Positions 8,484 to 18,203 are shown, numbered from the stretch's first letter. The stretch: 64,000 nucleotides of DNA from Desulfosediminicola ganghwensis (GCF_005116675.2 NZ_CP050699.1:2751001-2815000), one strand, 5' to 3'. Translations and numbers: made by a program. The notes: a model not told the origin generated them from the sequence alone.

Positions 8484-9329
8484 ATGAATATATCCGGCAA
8501 AACCAGAGTATTCGGCATAATCGGTAACCCTGTCAGTCACTCCCTGAGTCCGCTGATGCATAACGCGGCCTTTGCGGAACTTAGTGAGGATTGTGTTTAT
8601 GTACCTTTCCCGGTGGAAGATCTGCCCGCTGCAATTCGAGGTATGAAAGGTCTCTCCATTTGTGGCGCAAGTGTCACCATTCCCCATAAGGAGAATGTGA
8701 TTCAGCATTTGGATGAAGTTGATCCGGTAGCGGCAAGAATAGGGGCGGTCAATACGCTTCGCCTTGTTCAGGTCGAAGGCCGGAAAGTTCTTTGCGGGTC
8801 TAATACGGACTGGATTGGTGCCAACAGGGCATTGCAGGAAAAAATTGATTTAAAAGGTAAGCGCATCATCATCCTCGGGGCCGGTGGTTCCGTTCGGGCT
8901 CTGGGCTTCGGTTTCAAGGAAGCGGGCGCAGAGATTGTGCTGTGCAGCAGAACAGAGTCCCGTGGCAGGGCTCTGGCTGATGTTCTCGGTTGTGGTTGGT
9001 GCTCTCTTACCGAAGTGACGGAGTTGCAGGGAGATATACTGGTCAATGCGACCTCTGTGGGCATGGCTCCGAATACTGACGCGAGTCTGGTGCCGGTGCA
9101 GGCCCTGGCTGGTTATGCGGTGGTGATGGATATCGTTTATTCTCCTTTGACGACCAGATTACTCAGGGAGGCGGCCGAGGCAGGCTGTATCACGGTAAAT
9201 GGTCTTGAGATGTTGTTGTATCAAGGTGTAGCCCAGTTTGAACTCTGGACCGGCAAGACCGCACCCGTTGCAACCATGCGCCGGATACTTCTTGAAGCAA
9301 CAGGAAACAGTGAGACCAAAAACATTTAG
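8484..9329 (+). CDS. aroE: AroE, shikimate dehydrogenase
   Basis: NADPH-dependent reduction of 3-dehydroshikimate to shikimate. The 281-residue sequence opens with IIGNPVSHSLSPLMHNAAF, the shikimate-binding segment. It continues with GASVTIPHKENV containing the catalytic Lys, the NTDWIG loop, and a dinucleotide-binding GAGGSVRALGFG. Length and motif order are typical. GGAG precedes the ATG by 6 nt. It lies 45 bp after aroD and 58 bp before aroA, in a pathway-ordered run. Confidence 0.95.
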   Translation: MNISGKTRVFGIIGNPVSHSLSPLMHNAAFAELSEDCVYVPFPVEDLPAAIRGMKGLSICGASVTIPHKENVIQHLDEVDPVAARIGAVNTLRLVQVEGRKVLCGSNTDWIGANRALQEKIDLKGKRIIILGAGGSVRALGFGFKEAGAEIVLCSRTESRGRALADVLGCGWCSLTEVTELQGDILVNATSVGMAPNTDASLVPVQALAGYAVVMDIVYSPLTTRLLREAAEAGCITVNGLEMLLYQGVAQFELWTGKTAPVATMRRILLEATGNSETKNI

Positions 9330-9387
9330 AATATGAGCCCGAAAGGGTTCGGCTGAAGTTACTGTACGGATAAATAAAGGAATTATC

Positions 9388-10659
9388 ATGATTGAAATAA
9401 CACCTGTTCAAAAGATAGATAAGACTGTGACCTTGCCGGGCTCCAAAAGCCTCACCCAGCGAGCGCTTATTGCGGCCGCTCTGGGTAACGGCACCAGCAC
9501 GCTTATTGGGCCACTGGTCAGCGAAGACACCGACTACTCATCAAAAGCACTTGGCCAGATGGGAATGACCATCACCAAGGGCGACGGTGTCTGGACAGTC
9601 GAAGGTGGCGGTGGAAAAATTCAGCCCAGTGATGAGCCGATTTACCTTGGCAATAATGGTACAGCAACACGCTTTCTCACCTCTGTAACCGGCCTGGGCC
9701 ACTCAACTTTCATTATTGATGGTGACGAACGTATGCATGAACGCCCCATTGATCCGCTGATGAAAGCTCTGCAGGGGTGGGGCGTTGACATTGCTTCTAT
9801 CAATAACACGGGCTGCCCGCCACTGCGTATTCAGGGCAGCGGTTTGAGCGGTGGTGAAACTGTTCTCCCAGAGGGCAAGTCAAGCCAGTACCTCTCCTCA
9901 CTCCTGCTGGTGGCACCTTATGCTGCTCAACCAGCTACTTTGAAAGTTGAGGGTGAGGTTCTTTCCAAGCCTTATGTGGCGATGACTCTGGCGGTTATGG
10001 CGGATTTCGGTATCATGGTTGAGGCGGCACCTGACTTCTCATCCTTTACCATTCCCCAGGGCTGTTATAAAGCGCAGGATTATAAAGTTGAGGGTGATGC
10101 TTCCAATGCTTCCTATTTCTGGGCTGCAGCAGCCGTGACAGGCGGTAAGGTGACCGTGAGCAATGTGCCGGTCCCTTCCCTGCAGGGTGATGCAATGCTG
10201 GTACCTCTGCTCGGCCGCATGGGCTGTGAGGTCGCAAAGGCAGGTGATGGTATAACAGTTTCCGCTTCCCGCCCGCTGGAAGGGATTACGGTCAATATGG
10301 GGGATATGCCCGACGTGGTGCCGACTCTGGCAGTGGTTGCGGCTTTCGCTCAGGGAAAAACCGAAATCACCAACATTGCCCATCTCCGCATCAAAGAGTG
10401 CGACAGACTTACAGCCACGGTGACCGAGTTGACCAAGATGGGTGCCACGGTTGAAGAGTTTGAAGACCGGATGATTATCCATGGTGACGGCGGTAAAAAC
10501 CTGCATGGCGCCGATATCGAAACCTATAAAGATCATCGGATGGCGATGTGCTTTGCCGTGGCCGGACTCCGGGTACCTGGCGTAAAGATCCACGGTGAGA
10601 ACTGCGTGGCAAAATCATTCCCTGATTTCTGGGAACGCTTCGCCTTGCTGCAGAAATAA
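9388..10659 (+). CDS. aroA: AroA, EPSP synthase
   Basis: Transfers enolpyruvyl from PEP to shikimate-3-phosphate. The 423-residue protein has the N-terminal signature PGSKSLTQRALIAAALG, the LGNNGTATRFL loop that contacts PEP, and the C-terminal segment YKDHRMAMCFAVAG. Gene length and two-domain symmetry are normal. AAAGGAA lies 6 nt upstream of the ATG. It is the last gene of the pyrK-pyrD-aroD-aroE-aroA run; aroB, aroK and aroC are not in this window. Confidence 0.95.
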   Translation: MIEITPVQKIDKTVTLPGSKSLTQRALIAAALGNGTSTLIGPLVSEDTDYSSKALGQMGMTITKGDGVWTVEGGGGKIQPSDEPIYLGNNGTATRFLTSVTGLGHSTFIIDGDERMHERPIDPLMKALQGWGVDIASINNTGCPPLRIQGSGLSGGETVLPEGKSSQYLSSLLLVAPYAAQPATLKVEGEVLSKPYVAMTLAVMADFGIMVEAAPDFSSFTIPQGCYKAQDYKVEGDASNASYFWAAAAVTGGKVTVSNVPVPSLQGDAMLVPLLGRMGCEVAKAGDGITVSASRPLEGITVNMGDMPDVVPTLAVVAAFAQGKTEITNIAHLRIKECDRLTATVTELTKMGATVEEFEDRMIIHGDGGKNLHGADIETYKDHRMAMCFAVAGLRVPGVKIHGENCVAKSFPDFWERFALLQK

Positions 10660-10701
10660 TTGCCAGTGTTCTGCTGAGTTGTCTCAGCAACAGGGGAAAT
10701 T

Positions 10702-10741
10702 AAAAAGGGGTTGTCTCAGGTTTTGAGACAGCTCCTTTTTT
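10702..10741. terminator. Bidirectional terminator between aroA and the SAM hydrolase gene
   Basis: A-tract, then GGGG-TTGTCTCA, a short loop, TGAGACA-GCTCC and a T-tract form a long imperfect stem between convergent genes. The A run on the left and T run on the right suit termination in both directions. Its right edge touches the minus-strand stop codon of the next gene. Confidence 0.85.
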
Positions 10742-11579
10742 ATTTCAGATCAGAGAGTGAAACATAAATTGTATCACCTGTGTTTGCACTGAGCAGCTTG
10801 CAGGCCGATCCTCCATTCACAGCGATCTCAAGGTGAAAGTGGCTATCGAAGTGCGCCAGTACATCACCCTCCGGGGCTGCTGAATAGCTGCCGCTTAAAC
10901 CGTTGATCGTGGTGTTGCCGAGATGTATTTTGAGACTGCCCTTATCCAGTAGTGGCTGTACATCATCAGCCGTCAGATTGGTACAGAGATTACCAAATCT
11001 GTCGATATGTACTATTTCGCCGACAGCGGAGTCTGCTCGAAGTTCTTTTTGGGGTAACGGCAGGATAGTGCAGGAACTCAGTTCAATCTCGCTGCCGACC
11101 ATGGATAGAGGTGTACCGGATGCCAGAGCGGCTGCTACCGGTGCCATGATGTCACGACCGTGAAAGGTGGTGCTGATTTGAGGTAAAAAGAGCTTTTTAT
11201 TGGTCACCTGGTAGACCCGTACGGGATCAGTGCGGGGTGATGCGCTTTGCAGTATCCGGGTAAACACGCCATTATCGGGACCTATGAAAATATGTTGTTG
11301 GTTCGTGATGGCTATAACCCGGCGATCAGAACCAACGCCGGGATCAATCACCGCAACATGAACAGTTCCTGAGGGAAAATACCGGCAGGCTCTAGCCAGC
11401 AACCAGGAAGCGCAATGAATATCCTGGGCGGGAATGGTGTGGCAGATATCAATGAGCTGAACTGTTGCGGGCGGGGAGAGTCTGGAGAGAATTACTCCCT
11501 TCATTACCGCAACATATTCATCGTCTGTACCGAAATCAGTGGTTAGGGTTATGGCCCGGCAGCTAGTTGTGATTGCCAT
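10740..11579 (-). CDS. SAM hydroxide adenosyltransferase (SAM hydrolase, DUF62 family)
   Basis: A 279-residue member of the family related to fluorinase and chlorinase, whose common bacterial members hydrolyse S-adenosylmethionine to adenosine and methionine. Diagnostic features are TLTTDFGTDDEYVAVMKGV at the N-terminus, HVAVIDPGVGSDRR in the middle and IGPDNGVFT after it, all around the SAM pocket. The stop codon lies in the shared terminator and the gene starts 27 bp after mltA ends, so it appears to be the last gene of a minus-strand envelope operon. The link to cell-wall genes is not explained by its known activity. Confidence 0.9.
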   Translation of the reverse strand: MAITTSCRAITLTTDFGTDDEYVAVMKGVILSRLSPPATVQLIDICHTIPAQDIHCASWLLARACRYFPSGTVHVAVIDPGVGSDRRVIAITNQQHIFIGPDNGVFTRILQSASPRTDPVRVYQVTNKKLFLPQISTTFHGRDIMAPVAAALASGTPLSMVGSEIELSSCTILPLPQKELRADSAVGEIVHIDRFGNLCTNLTADDVQPLLDKGSLKIHLGNTTINGLSGSYSAAPEGDVLAHFDSHFHLEIAVNGGSACKLLSANTGDTIYVSLSDLK

Positions 11580-11606
11580 AGAATAATCAAGTTTCGGGTA
11601 GTTGAT

Positions 11607-12845
11607 CTAATGAGATGTTGGAATATCAGATACTGCCGGGAAACCCTTCTTAATAAAAAGGTAGAGTTTGCCGGGCTGTCTCATTACACCGGCTGCGTGT
11701 TTGGCATAGTGCCCGGAACCCATAAAGAGGTCTACGCGACCAGGGCCCTCTATTGCGGCACCGCTGTCCTGTGGCAGTACAAATCGCTTATCCGGAACCC
11801 AGGCAACCACCTCGCCGCCATCGTTTAAAATCGGTACGGTGCTACTCAGCCAATAGAATACTCCGGTCGATAGCAGGGACTGGTCTAAAGCGATAGATCG
11901 GCCGGCAGTGAGCGGCAATCCCAGGCTTCCGTTTGGCGGGCCATCATCACCCCAGTTAAAAAAGATGATTCTGGGGTTGTAGTGCAGCACCCGCCTTTGT
12001 TCCTCCGGGTGATGAGCAAGATACTGTTTGATGTTGGGAGTGGAGGAGTTGTGGAGTTCAAGCTTACCCTCATCAACCAGCAGCTTACCGATGCTTTTGT
12101 AACCATGACCATTATGCCCGGCAAAGCGAACAGACCTGATACTCCCATCTGGCAGTGAAATCCTCCCAGACCCTTGTATCTGCAGAAAAAAGGCAGAGAC
12201 CGGATCGGCAAGATAAACCAGCTCAGAGCTGGCCAGCACGTTGGAACCTTCAATTTCAGCCCGGGTCCAGAAGGGGAGGAAAGCATTATTCTTTCCGATT
12301 CTACCTACTTCAGTTTGCCCTGTGTTGCTTTTCCTGGATACCAGGGATGGTGGTGGGGAATAGATGGGGAACCTGAATTTGGGTGTTTTTTGTAGGCTGC
12401 CCTGGATTACCGGTTCGAAGTAGCCGGTAACGAGCATAGTGTTTCCAGGGCCAGACCTCCGCCCGGTGGATTGATAAATCTCAAATCTTTCAATCAGCTT
12501 CCGGTTGAGTTGTTCGGCGCCACTGGCATTTTCTATGAGCGTGATGAACTCATCCAACGATGAGATCAGCCAGTTGCGGGAATAGCTCAATCCATAAATC
12601 TTTGCAGTATGGTCGACTGGCAGTTGGGCAAGATATGAACGATGAATCCGTGCGGCGGTAAGGAGAGATTCCTGTGAATCGTCGTCGGTGAAGACCGGCA
12701 CATCCCCTGGGGCAACAGGCTGTATTGCTGCAAAAACCTGAGCAGCGTGCCAGGGCACACAGAGCGAAAGAAAGAGTAACAATAAATAACAGCGCACAAT
12801 TAAAATAATATCTCTCCGATTGTCAGGGAAAGTTTGAAATATCAT
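11607..12845 (-). CDS. mltA: MltA-type membrane-bound lytic murein transglycosylase
   Basis: Cleaves the glycan strands of peptidoglycan with formation of 1,6-anhydro ends. An N-terminal hydrophobic segment (about residues 18-38) is a signal peptide. The MltA insert domain follows, with VTGYFEPVIQGS, and the C-terminal 3D domain carries the catalytic Asp in the GRVDLFMGSG segment near residue 378. The usual lipobox cysteine is not obvious, so the protein may be periplasmic rather than a lipoprotein. It lies 13 bp after mltB and 27 bp before the SAM hydrolase gene on the same strand. Confidence 0.9.
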   Translation of the reverse strand: MIFQTFPDNRRDIILIVRCYLLLLFLSLCVPWHAAQVFAAIQPVAPGDVPVFTDDDSQESLLTAARIHRSYLAQLPVDHTAKIYGLSYSRNWLISSLDEFITLIENASGAEQLNRKLIERFEIYQSTGRRSGPGNTMLVTGYFEPVIQGSLQKTPKFRFPIYSPPPSLVSRKSNTGQTEVGRIGKNNAFLPFWTRAEIEGSNVLASSELVYLADPVSAFFLQIQGSGRISLPDGSIRSVRFAGHNGHGYKSIGKLLVDEGKLELHNSSTPNIKQYLAHHPEEQRRVLHYNPRIIFFNWGDDGPPNGSLGLPLTAGRSIALDQSLLSTGVFYWLSSTVPILNDGGEVVAWVPDKRFVLPQDSGAAIEGPGRVDLFMGSGHYAKHAAGVMRQPGKLYLFIKKGFPAVSDIPTSH

Positions 12846-12858
12846 CAGGTGAGTTATG

Positions 12859-13998
12859 TTACCTGGTCATAGCCTGAGCGAAATGAGTAACTATCATGGC
12901 ATATCTGTTTGAATGATTCCAGGCGGTAATGGCCTGAAAATTCGGGTAGCCGGCATAGTACTGAGGGGTTTTACCAAAAAAAGGATTAGGTTGAAACTCA
13001 ACAACAACCAAAGGTCTGTTGTCAGGGGATGGAGGGAGCTCGACTCCCTGGGCGTCCTGTATTTCCTGTCGTGGTAGTCGGCCTCTGCGACCTGCTTCAA
13101 GAGCCTCTTTAAGATTGTCTGTGTTGAGTTCGTTGCCTATGTTCACTATAACGGGTGCATCCAGCACCCAGTGATGGCGGTGCAGATAATTGGCAATGGA
13201 GGCAAGAATATCGGGGATCGAGTCGAAGATATCAGGCTTGTCGTCATCATCAAAACTGACAGCATATTCCCTGAAACTGGAAGGAATGAACTGTGGCTGA
13301 CCAAAGGCACCAGCATACGATCCCATTACGGACCGGGGGCTAAGCCCGTACTCCCTGCATAACAGCAGAAAATTGACAAGTTCATCCCTGAAGAATCCGG
13401 ACCTTCTCGGATAGTTGCTGAACAGGGTGTTTAAAACACGAAAAACTTCATGTTTTCCCTGTCGCTGACCAAACCTGGTTTCAATACCCCAGATGGCAAT
13501 CAGGTATTCCCTGTCGACACCGTAACGTGCTTCAATTGCATCGAGCAACTCACGATGCTCTTCCAGCTTTTCTTTTCCCGCCTGTATTATCGCAGGGGTG
13601 GCCAATAATGCCAGATACTTGAGGTAGGGGCGTGATTCCACCTGGTCACTGATCAGGTTCAGGGCCGCCTGGTCTATAGTGAGGCCGGAGAAGAGACTGG
13701 CCAGTTCAATTCTGTCAAAGCCGTGATCGTTGGCTAATTCGTCAAAAAGCTTCCGGTAATCAGCTGTGTCAATGTTGATGATAACATCGTCGGTACCCGG
13801 TGCCGACTCAGGTGGGTTTTCTGTTGCCTGGGATACCCCGGCAGATAAATGCCCGGCCAGCGGCTTGAAAAAATATCCGCCGATAAGGCAAAGGCAGGCA
13901 ACGGCCACAGCAACAAGCAGACGTAGTCTGTGAGGTGGCCTGGTACTCTTCGATAATGCGCTTTTTTCCAGCATGGGCTGTTTGGTTTGACGGGTCAC
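12859..13998 (-). CDS. mltB: MltB-type lytic murein transglycosylase
   Basis: A 379-residue periplasmic peptidoglycan lytic enzyme. A transmembrane or signal segment is seen at about residues 25-45. The SLT_2 domain shows the catalytic Glu in IWGIETRFGQ, the substrate groove GAFGQPQFIPSSF and SIANYLHRHHW. The annotated start is a GTG 13 bp after the preceding DHH gene; an ATG eight codons further in is an alternative and neither has a clear ribosome-binding site. It lies in tandem with mltA, so two hydrolases of the same bond type are co-transcribed beside lptD. Confidence 0.9.
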   Translation of the reverse strand: MTRQTKQPMLEKSALSKSTRPPHRLRLLVAVAVACLCLIGGYFFKPLAGHLSAGVSQATENPPESAPGTDDVIINIDTADYRKLFDELANDHGFDRIELASLFSGLTIDQAALNLISDQVESRPYLKYLALLATPAIIQAGKEKLEEHRELLDAIEARYGVDREYLIAIWGIETRFGQRQGKHEVFRVLNTLFSNYPRRSGFFRDELVNFLLLCREYGLSPRSVMGSYAGAFGQPQFIPSSFREYAVSFDDDDKPDIFDSIPDILASIANYLHRHHWVLDAPVIVNIGNELNTDNLKEALEAGRRGRLPRQEIQDAQGVELPPSPDNRPLVVVEFQPNPFFGKTPQYYAGYPNFQAITAWNHSNRYAMIVTHFAQAMTR

Positions 13999-14011
13999 AC
14001 CATCACCGGAA

Positions 14012-14974
14012 TCAAGGATACGTGCTGTTAAATTTCTCTATAAATTGGTCAAGCATCTCAGCGGGAAGACTGTTGATTCCTGCAGCGGCCTCACGGCCTC
14101 CGCCTGTCGGGAACTGCTTACAGAGTTGAACAGCATCGCGTTTGTCATTCAGTGGCGCGCGGACGCTGATGCGTAGACTGTTGTCGCTGTTCTCTGTTAT
14201 CAGGGCATGGGCGGCATCCATCTTCTCCCGAGCCTTGAGGTTGGCAAAAACACCTGAAACGCGCCTTGCCCAGGCCTCATCGGGGAAGAAGTAGAGTCTG
14301 TTTTGGCCCGTGTTGGGATATTCCCTGACGGCCATTGCACGCTCCATATCGTTCCGGAAACCGTCCCGAAGTCGGCCAAGCTCTGGAGATTCGCTGTGGA
14401 ATGCCAGAGGATCGGTGTATTTCGATACTGCCCTGTATAACTCGGCGGGCTCGAAATGCAGATCAGCTATGTCTGCACCATAACCGTTGTAGTTCAGAAG
14501 CTCGCCAATTTCACGAAGCGAATTGATTTGCAGCTCCTTCAATCCAAGACTCGCCGAAAGCTTTTCTGCCTGGACGTGCAGGTTATCTCCATAGGCGCCG
14601 CAAACAGCCCAGGCGGCGAAACGGTCGCTGAGCAGTTTATTGACTATGAGCGAAGTGCAGGTATCTGCAGAGAGGTCGATGTGTGCTGTCAGCAGCGGAT
14701 TGTCGGGGATCGGTTCGGCGGCGTGATGGTCTATATATTGGATGGTGTTGTTGCGCGCCAGGAGTTCAAGCAGACCGTCCCTGTTGCTGTCCAGGGAAAC
14801 ATCGAGCACCGTAATCATGGCGTCTTCGGTCTCGGCAAGCTCGGGCTTGGCCAGAAGCTTGATGTCTCGTTTCACACCGGTAATACAGACAGCCTCAGGC
14901 TGAGGTTCGGCAAGACGGAGTTGGTGCAGGGCACAAATCCCGTCACCGTCTCCGTTAAAAATATCAAAATACAT
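14012..14974 (-). CDS. DHH/DHHA1 family phosphoesterase-like protein
   Basis: A 320-residue protein resembling the DHH superfamily (RecJ, NrnA, PDE-type nucleases). It starts with FDIFNGDGDGICALHQL, where D-x-D-G-D is the first metal motif; IQYIDHHAAEP is the DHH signature; and FPTGGGREAAAGIN near the C-terminus is the DHHA1 substrate-binding GGG motif. Its substrate cannot be told from sequence; oligonucleotides or a cyclic dinucleotide linear product are possible for this family. It lies between lptD (34 bp upstream, with a small CCAACG/CGTTGG hairpin at 14988-15003) and mltB. Confidence 0.85.
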   Translation of the reverse strand: MYFDIFNGDGDGICALHQLRLAEPQPEAVCITGVKRDIKLLAKPELAETEDAMITVLDVSLDSNRDGLLELLARNNTIQYIDHHAAEPIPDNPLLTAHIDLSADTCTSLIVNKLLSDRFAAWAVCGAYGDNLHVQAEKLSASLGLKELQINSLREIGELLNYNGYGADIADLHFEPAELYRAVSKYTDPLAFHSESPELGRLRDGFRNDMERAMAVREYPNTGQNRLYFFPDEAWARRVSGVFANLKAREKMDAAHALITENSDNSLRISVRAPLNDKRDAVQLCKQFPTGGGREAAAGINSLPAEMLDQFIEKFNSTYP

Positions 14975-15007
14975 TGCGTCCTCTAATCCAACGTTATCGT
15001 TGGGCGA

Positions 15008-17347
15008 TTACATGTCAACCCTGAACGGGTTGCCGAGATTAGCCAGGCTGAAGGTGACCATGAAACGGGTGTCTTCAGGTGTATACTTGGTCTGGAACTC
15101 GATACCCCAGCATTTTGCCAGATAAAGGAGCGATACATTTGCCTCATTCGTCTCGTCTTCAGCGAGCGATTGTTCGACCTCGATTTCGGCGTACCAGTTA
15201 TAGAACAGTTTGGCATTTATTGTGCCGTTCAGCTGTTCAACATCTTCTCCTTCAAGGTAACTGTAATCAAGGCTGAAAAAATCTCCTCTGCGATTGATGT
15301 AGCTACTCTCCACACTGTGTCGAACGAATCCGTCACCGTAGACATTATAGTCGGTTTCGTATTTCAGATAGGTTCTGGTGGTCGGCCTGAAGGCCAGGCG
15401 CAGGGTAACATCCGAGAAGGGTTCGTCCACCACCTCGTTGGCGAAGTTGCCGTCGTTGGTGTCGGTGAAGTCGTAGCTTTGAAAAATTTTCAGGTAGCCG
15501 AGTTCACGTTCTTTAGCGCCGCTGTAAATGTGGAAGAAGTTGTCGACACCATAGGTGATCTTGTTCTCTTCAAGAACCCGGTCGACATCGTCGAAGTCAG
15601 GGAGGTCATCCTGGTTGACATCTGTGACATAGTTATATTTGATATACGGGTACACCTGGTGATCAAAGGCTGAGTACGTTTCACCGGAGAGTGGGAATTC
15701 CCTCAGGAGGGTGGAGCCAATTTCCATTTCAAAATCAGCCAGTAACCTGTTTTCGGTACTGCCGTAATCGTTGTCGGGATCGCCATCACCATATTCTTCA
15801 ATCACATAAAAGGTATTGCGAACACCAAGTTCTGCCCGCGACTCCAGGTATTGAGACAGTGGTATCGGGGTGCTGATCGCCGGGCGAATGTCGAAGCGAT
15901 GCGCTCCCACACCATCTTCCCGGTAATAATTTACATAGTCCGCATCCCATTTAAAGCTGGTAATGGTGTTGGTGATGGGCACCAGCCCTGCGAATTTAAT
16001 TTCGGGAAGCTTCCACAATGGAGTGGGGTCATCTTTTTCTTCCCGAACATCGTTGATGACCAGAAAGTTGCCCTGCAGAGACATGCCGTCCCAGCTCTTC
16101 TGGAATTTGAGGGTGTTCTCCCGGGTGTCATCGGTGCGGTTTTCAAACCCTCGCCCGTAGGTGTCGAGAAAACGTTTGTCGCTATCGTCAAAGCCGGTAT
16201 AACCGCTCTTGAACTCGGTGAGATAATCACGATCGGAGACTATATCGATATCAAGGCGGGAATTCCAGCCGTCGCCAAAACCATGGTCTGCCTTACCGCG
16301 AATCCAATAGCGATCGCTGTTGTCGTGGGTATAACCTGTGTCGGTATAATAATCGGAGGTGAAGTCGCTGTCAGAGAGGTCATCGTTGAGGTAGTTGCCG
16401 ATGATCTCACCTTTACTGTCCTGGGCCAGGGTATAGCGAAACTCAACTCCCGACATCAGACCGCGATCTTCGAAAAACTCGGGTATGAATGTCATATCCG
16501 TGTATTCGTTAATAGCCCAGAAAAAGGGGATGCCGATGCTGAAACCACCGGCGTTTGAACTGGAGATCTCGGGCAGCAACAAGCCGGACTGACGTGTTTC
16601 CTTTACCGGTACCACCAGATATGGCGAGTACATGACGGGAACGCCTTTGATATTAAACTTGGCATGTTTCAATATCGCATAGCCGTCCTGCTTTACCGTG
16701 GTATCAGCAGCAGAAAAGCTCCATGGCGGATTTTCATCATCTTCGATATCACAGGTAATAACCCATCCGTCGGCAATGTGGTATGTGTTGAGGCCGGTCT
16801 TTTCGACAGCTTTACCCTCAAGATGCAGGTCATCTTCTTTTCTTTTGATGACCGCTTCTGTGAACGTTCCCGTTTCCGTCTCGAGCCGGATAACACCTTC
16901 ATCGGCCAACAGGGTATCATCCTTGCCGATGACTTTGACGTTTCCCTTGGCCTTAATGGTTTTTGCATCAACGTCGTACGTGAGCCAATCCGCCTCTATC
17001 CGGAGAGCAGTTTCATATTGCTCACCCCCCTTGACCTGTTCATCGATCTCACCGGCTGTGACTGCTTTCGGGGCAGGTTCACCAAGAAGTGTGGACCAGT
17101 CGGTCACCTTCTCTTTTGGTTTTAAAGTCTTAGGTGGAAGTTTGACACGCTTTTCCAGAACGATATTGCCCTCAGCGACTATGCTGCTTGGATCCTCATA
17201 CCTGATTATCCTGTCAGCAGAAATATCCCACTCTGCGGTAGATACTCCTTCGGCAAGGAGTATGGCAGGTGCAAGCAACAGGGATGGGATGGCCAGCGCT
17301 GTAAACACAGCTCTTCGAACAGAGCCTTTTACAGAAGAGGATGTCAC
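15008..17347 (-). CDS. lptD: LptD, LPS-assembly outer-membrane protein
   Basis: The outer-membrane translocon that inserts lipopolysaccharide into the outer leaflet together with LptE. The protein has an N-terminal signal peptide, an OstA-like beta-jellyroll region (about residues 40-220, with runs such as ADWLTYDVDAKTIKAKGNVKV), then a long barrel rich in alternating hydrophobic and aromatic strands to the C-terminus. I start at GTG 17347 rather than at the longer in-frame ATG at 17425, because AAGGAG lies 6 nt before the GTG and the signal peptide then sits at the very N-terminus (779 residues). It is the first gene of the minus-strand envelope run. Confidence 0.9.
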   Translation of the reverse strand: MTSSSVKGSVRRAVFTALAIPSLLLAPAILLAEGVSTAEWDISADRIIRYEDPSSIVAEGNIVLEKRVKLPPKTLKPKEKVTDWSTLLGEPAPKAVTAGEIDEQVKGGEQYETALRIEADWLTYDVDAKTIKAKGNVKVIGKDDTLLADEGVIRLETETGTFTEAVIKRKEDDLHLEGKAVEKTGLNTYHIADGWVITCDIEDDENPPWSFSAADTTVKQDGYAILKHAKFNIKGVPVMYSPYLVVPVKETRQSGLLLPEISSSNAGGFSIGIPFFWAINEYTDMTFIPEFFEDRGLMSGVEFRYTLAQDSKGEIIGNYLNDDLSDSDFTSDYYTDTGYTHDNSDRYWIRGKADHGFGDGWNSRLDIDIVSDRDYLTEFKSGYTGFDDSDKRFLDTYGRGFENRTDDTRENTLKFQKSWDGMSLQGNFLVINDVREEKDDPTPLWKLPEIKFAGLVPITNTITSFKWDADYVNYYREDGVGAHRFDIRPAISTPIPLSQYLESRAELGVRNTFYVIEEYGDGDPDNDYGSTENRLLADFEMEIGSTLLREFPLSGETYSAFDHQVYPYIKYNYVTDVNQDDLPDFDDVDRVLEENKITYGVDNFFHIYSGAKERELGYLKIFQSYDFTDTNDGNFANEVVDEPFSDVTLRLAFRPTTRTYLKYETDYNVYGDGFVRHSVESSYINRRGDFFSLDYSYLEGEDVEQLNGTINAKLFYNWYAEIEVEQSLAEDETNEANVSLLYLAKCWGIEFQTKYTPEDTRFMVTFSLANLGNPFRVDM

Positions 17348-18203
17348 AATATGCTCCTTATGAAGGTTTGACGGTTGAGTACTGCTCTTTTTTTTGTAAG
17401 CAGTGCCTGGTGGCAAACATGTCATGTATTATATACGGGTAAAAAAAGACGTACTGCTCTGATTTCATCATAAAACACAGGCAGAAGTAAATACTGGAGT
17501 GTACGTTTCTCGCATTTTTGTGTCAAGTTTAAAGTCGGAGATTTGGGCTTGATAATGGAGGGGAATTGTTTTACTTTTATATTTGCTAGGGTTCAAAAGC
17601 GAACCAAGCCCCCGTCTTTTGCGTTTTTCGCCCTGTCCTTGTAACTTCTCCGGTGGTTGTAACTTCGTTATTGCGACAAAGTGGACCTAGGGAGTATTAT
17701 CAGGGTACTCATATGAATAAGAGTGCGGCCACGCAAAAGGAAAAGGCCTTGTAAAGATTTCTTCCGGATACAGCCTCGCAGAAAGATTTAGTTGAAAATC
17801 TCTGGGGTTGTCGCCGAAAGCATAAATGAACGACCGGGAAAATGTAACGATATCTGATGGGAATAAAGCTCAGATGGCAGCCCGGGAAGAGATTTAAGGA
17901 TTTCTTCGAAGAAGGTAATTAGATTGGAGGCAGGCCAAGCCTGTTACGTCGATAACTATCCAGATACTCAATTCGCCGGGTTGCTCCCCAGGCGATGGGC
18001 ATGAAGTAGTGCTCACAAGACGTGACAGAATGCCAGCCGGAAGCACGACCGGATTATCACCCGTTTTACCGTGATAATGTCGTGATAATATGAGATTCTC
18101 TGATGCGTGACAGTTCAGCTTTGAAACTGCATGATGGCGTAGCAGGGGAGGAACTCCGCAAATATTGGCTCATGGTCGATAGTTTTGTGGATAAAGGATA
18201 CAG
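17348..18203. other. 856-bp region without a clear gene between lptD and RNase E/G
   Basis: This divergent intergenic region has no convincing coding frame. It must contain the lptD promoter on the minus strand and the leader of the RNase E/G gene on the plus strand. A 13-codon frame starting ATG 17710 region (MNKSAATQKEKAL) exists but has only a weak AGGG upstream. Sequence between about 17640 and 18180 is rich in short self-complementary pieces (for example GAGTA...TACTC near 17690-17710). I checked by eye for tmRNA, RNase P RNA, SRP RNA, cobalamin and GEMM cores and recognised none. Confidence 0.5.

Noticed and set aside
17700-18180. Known structured RNA (tmRNA, RNase P, SRP, cobalamin or GEMM element)
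   Set aside because: None of the invariant core sequences of these RNAs could be found by eye.
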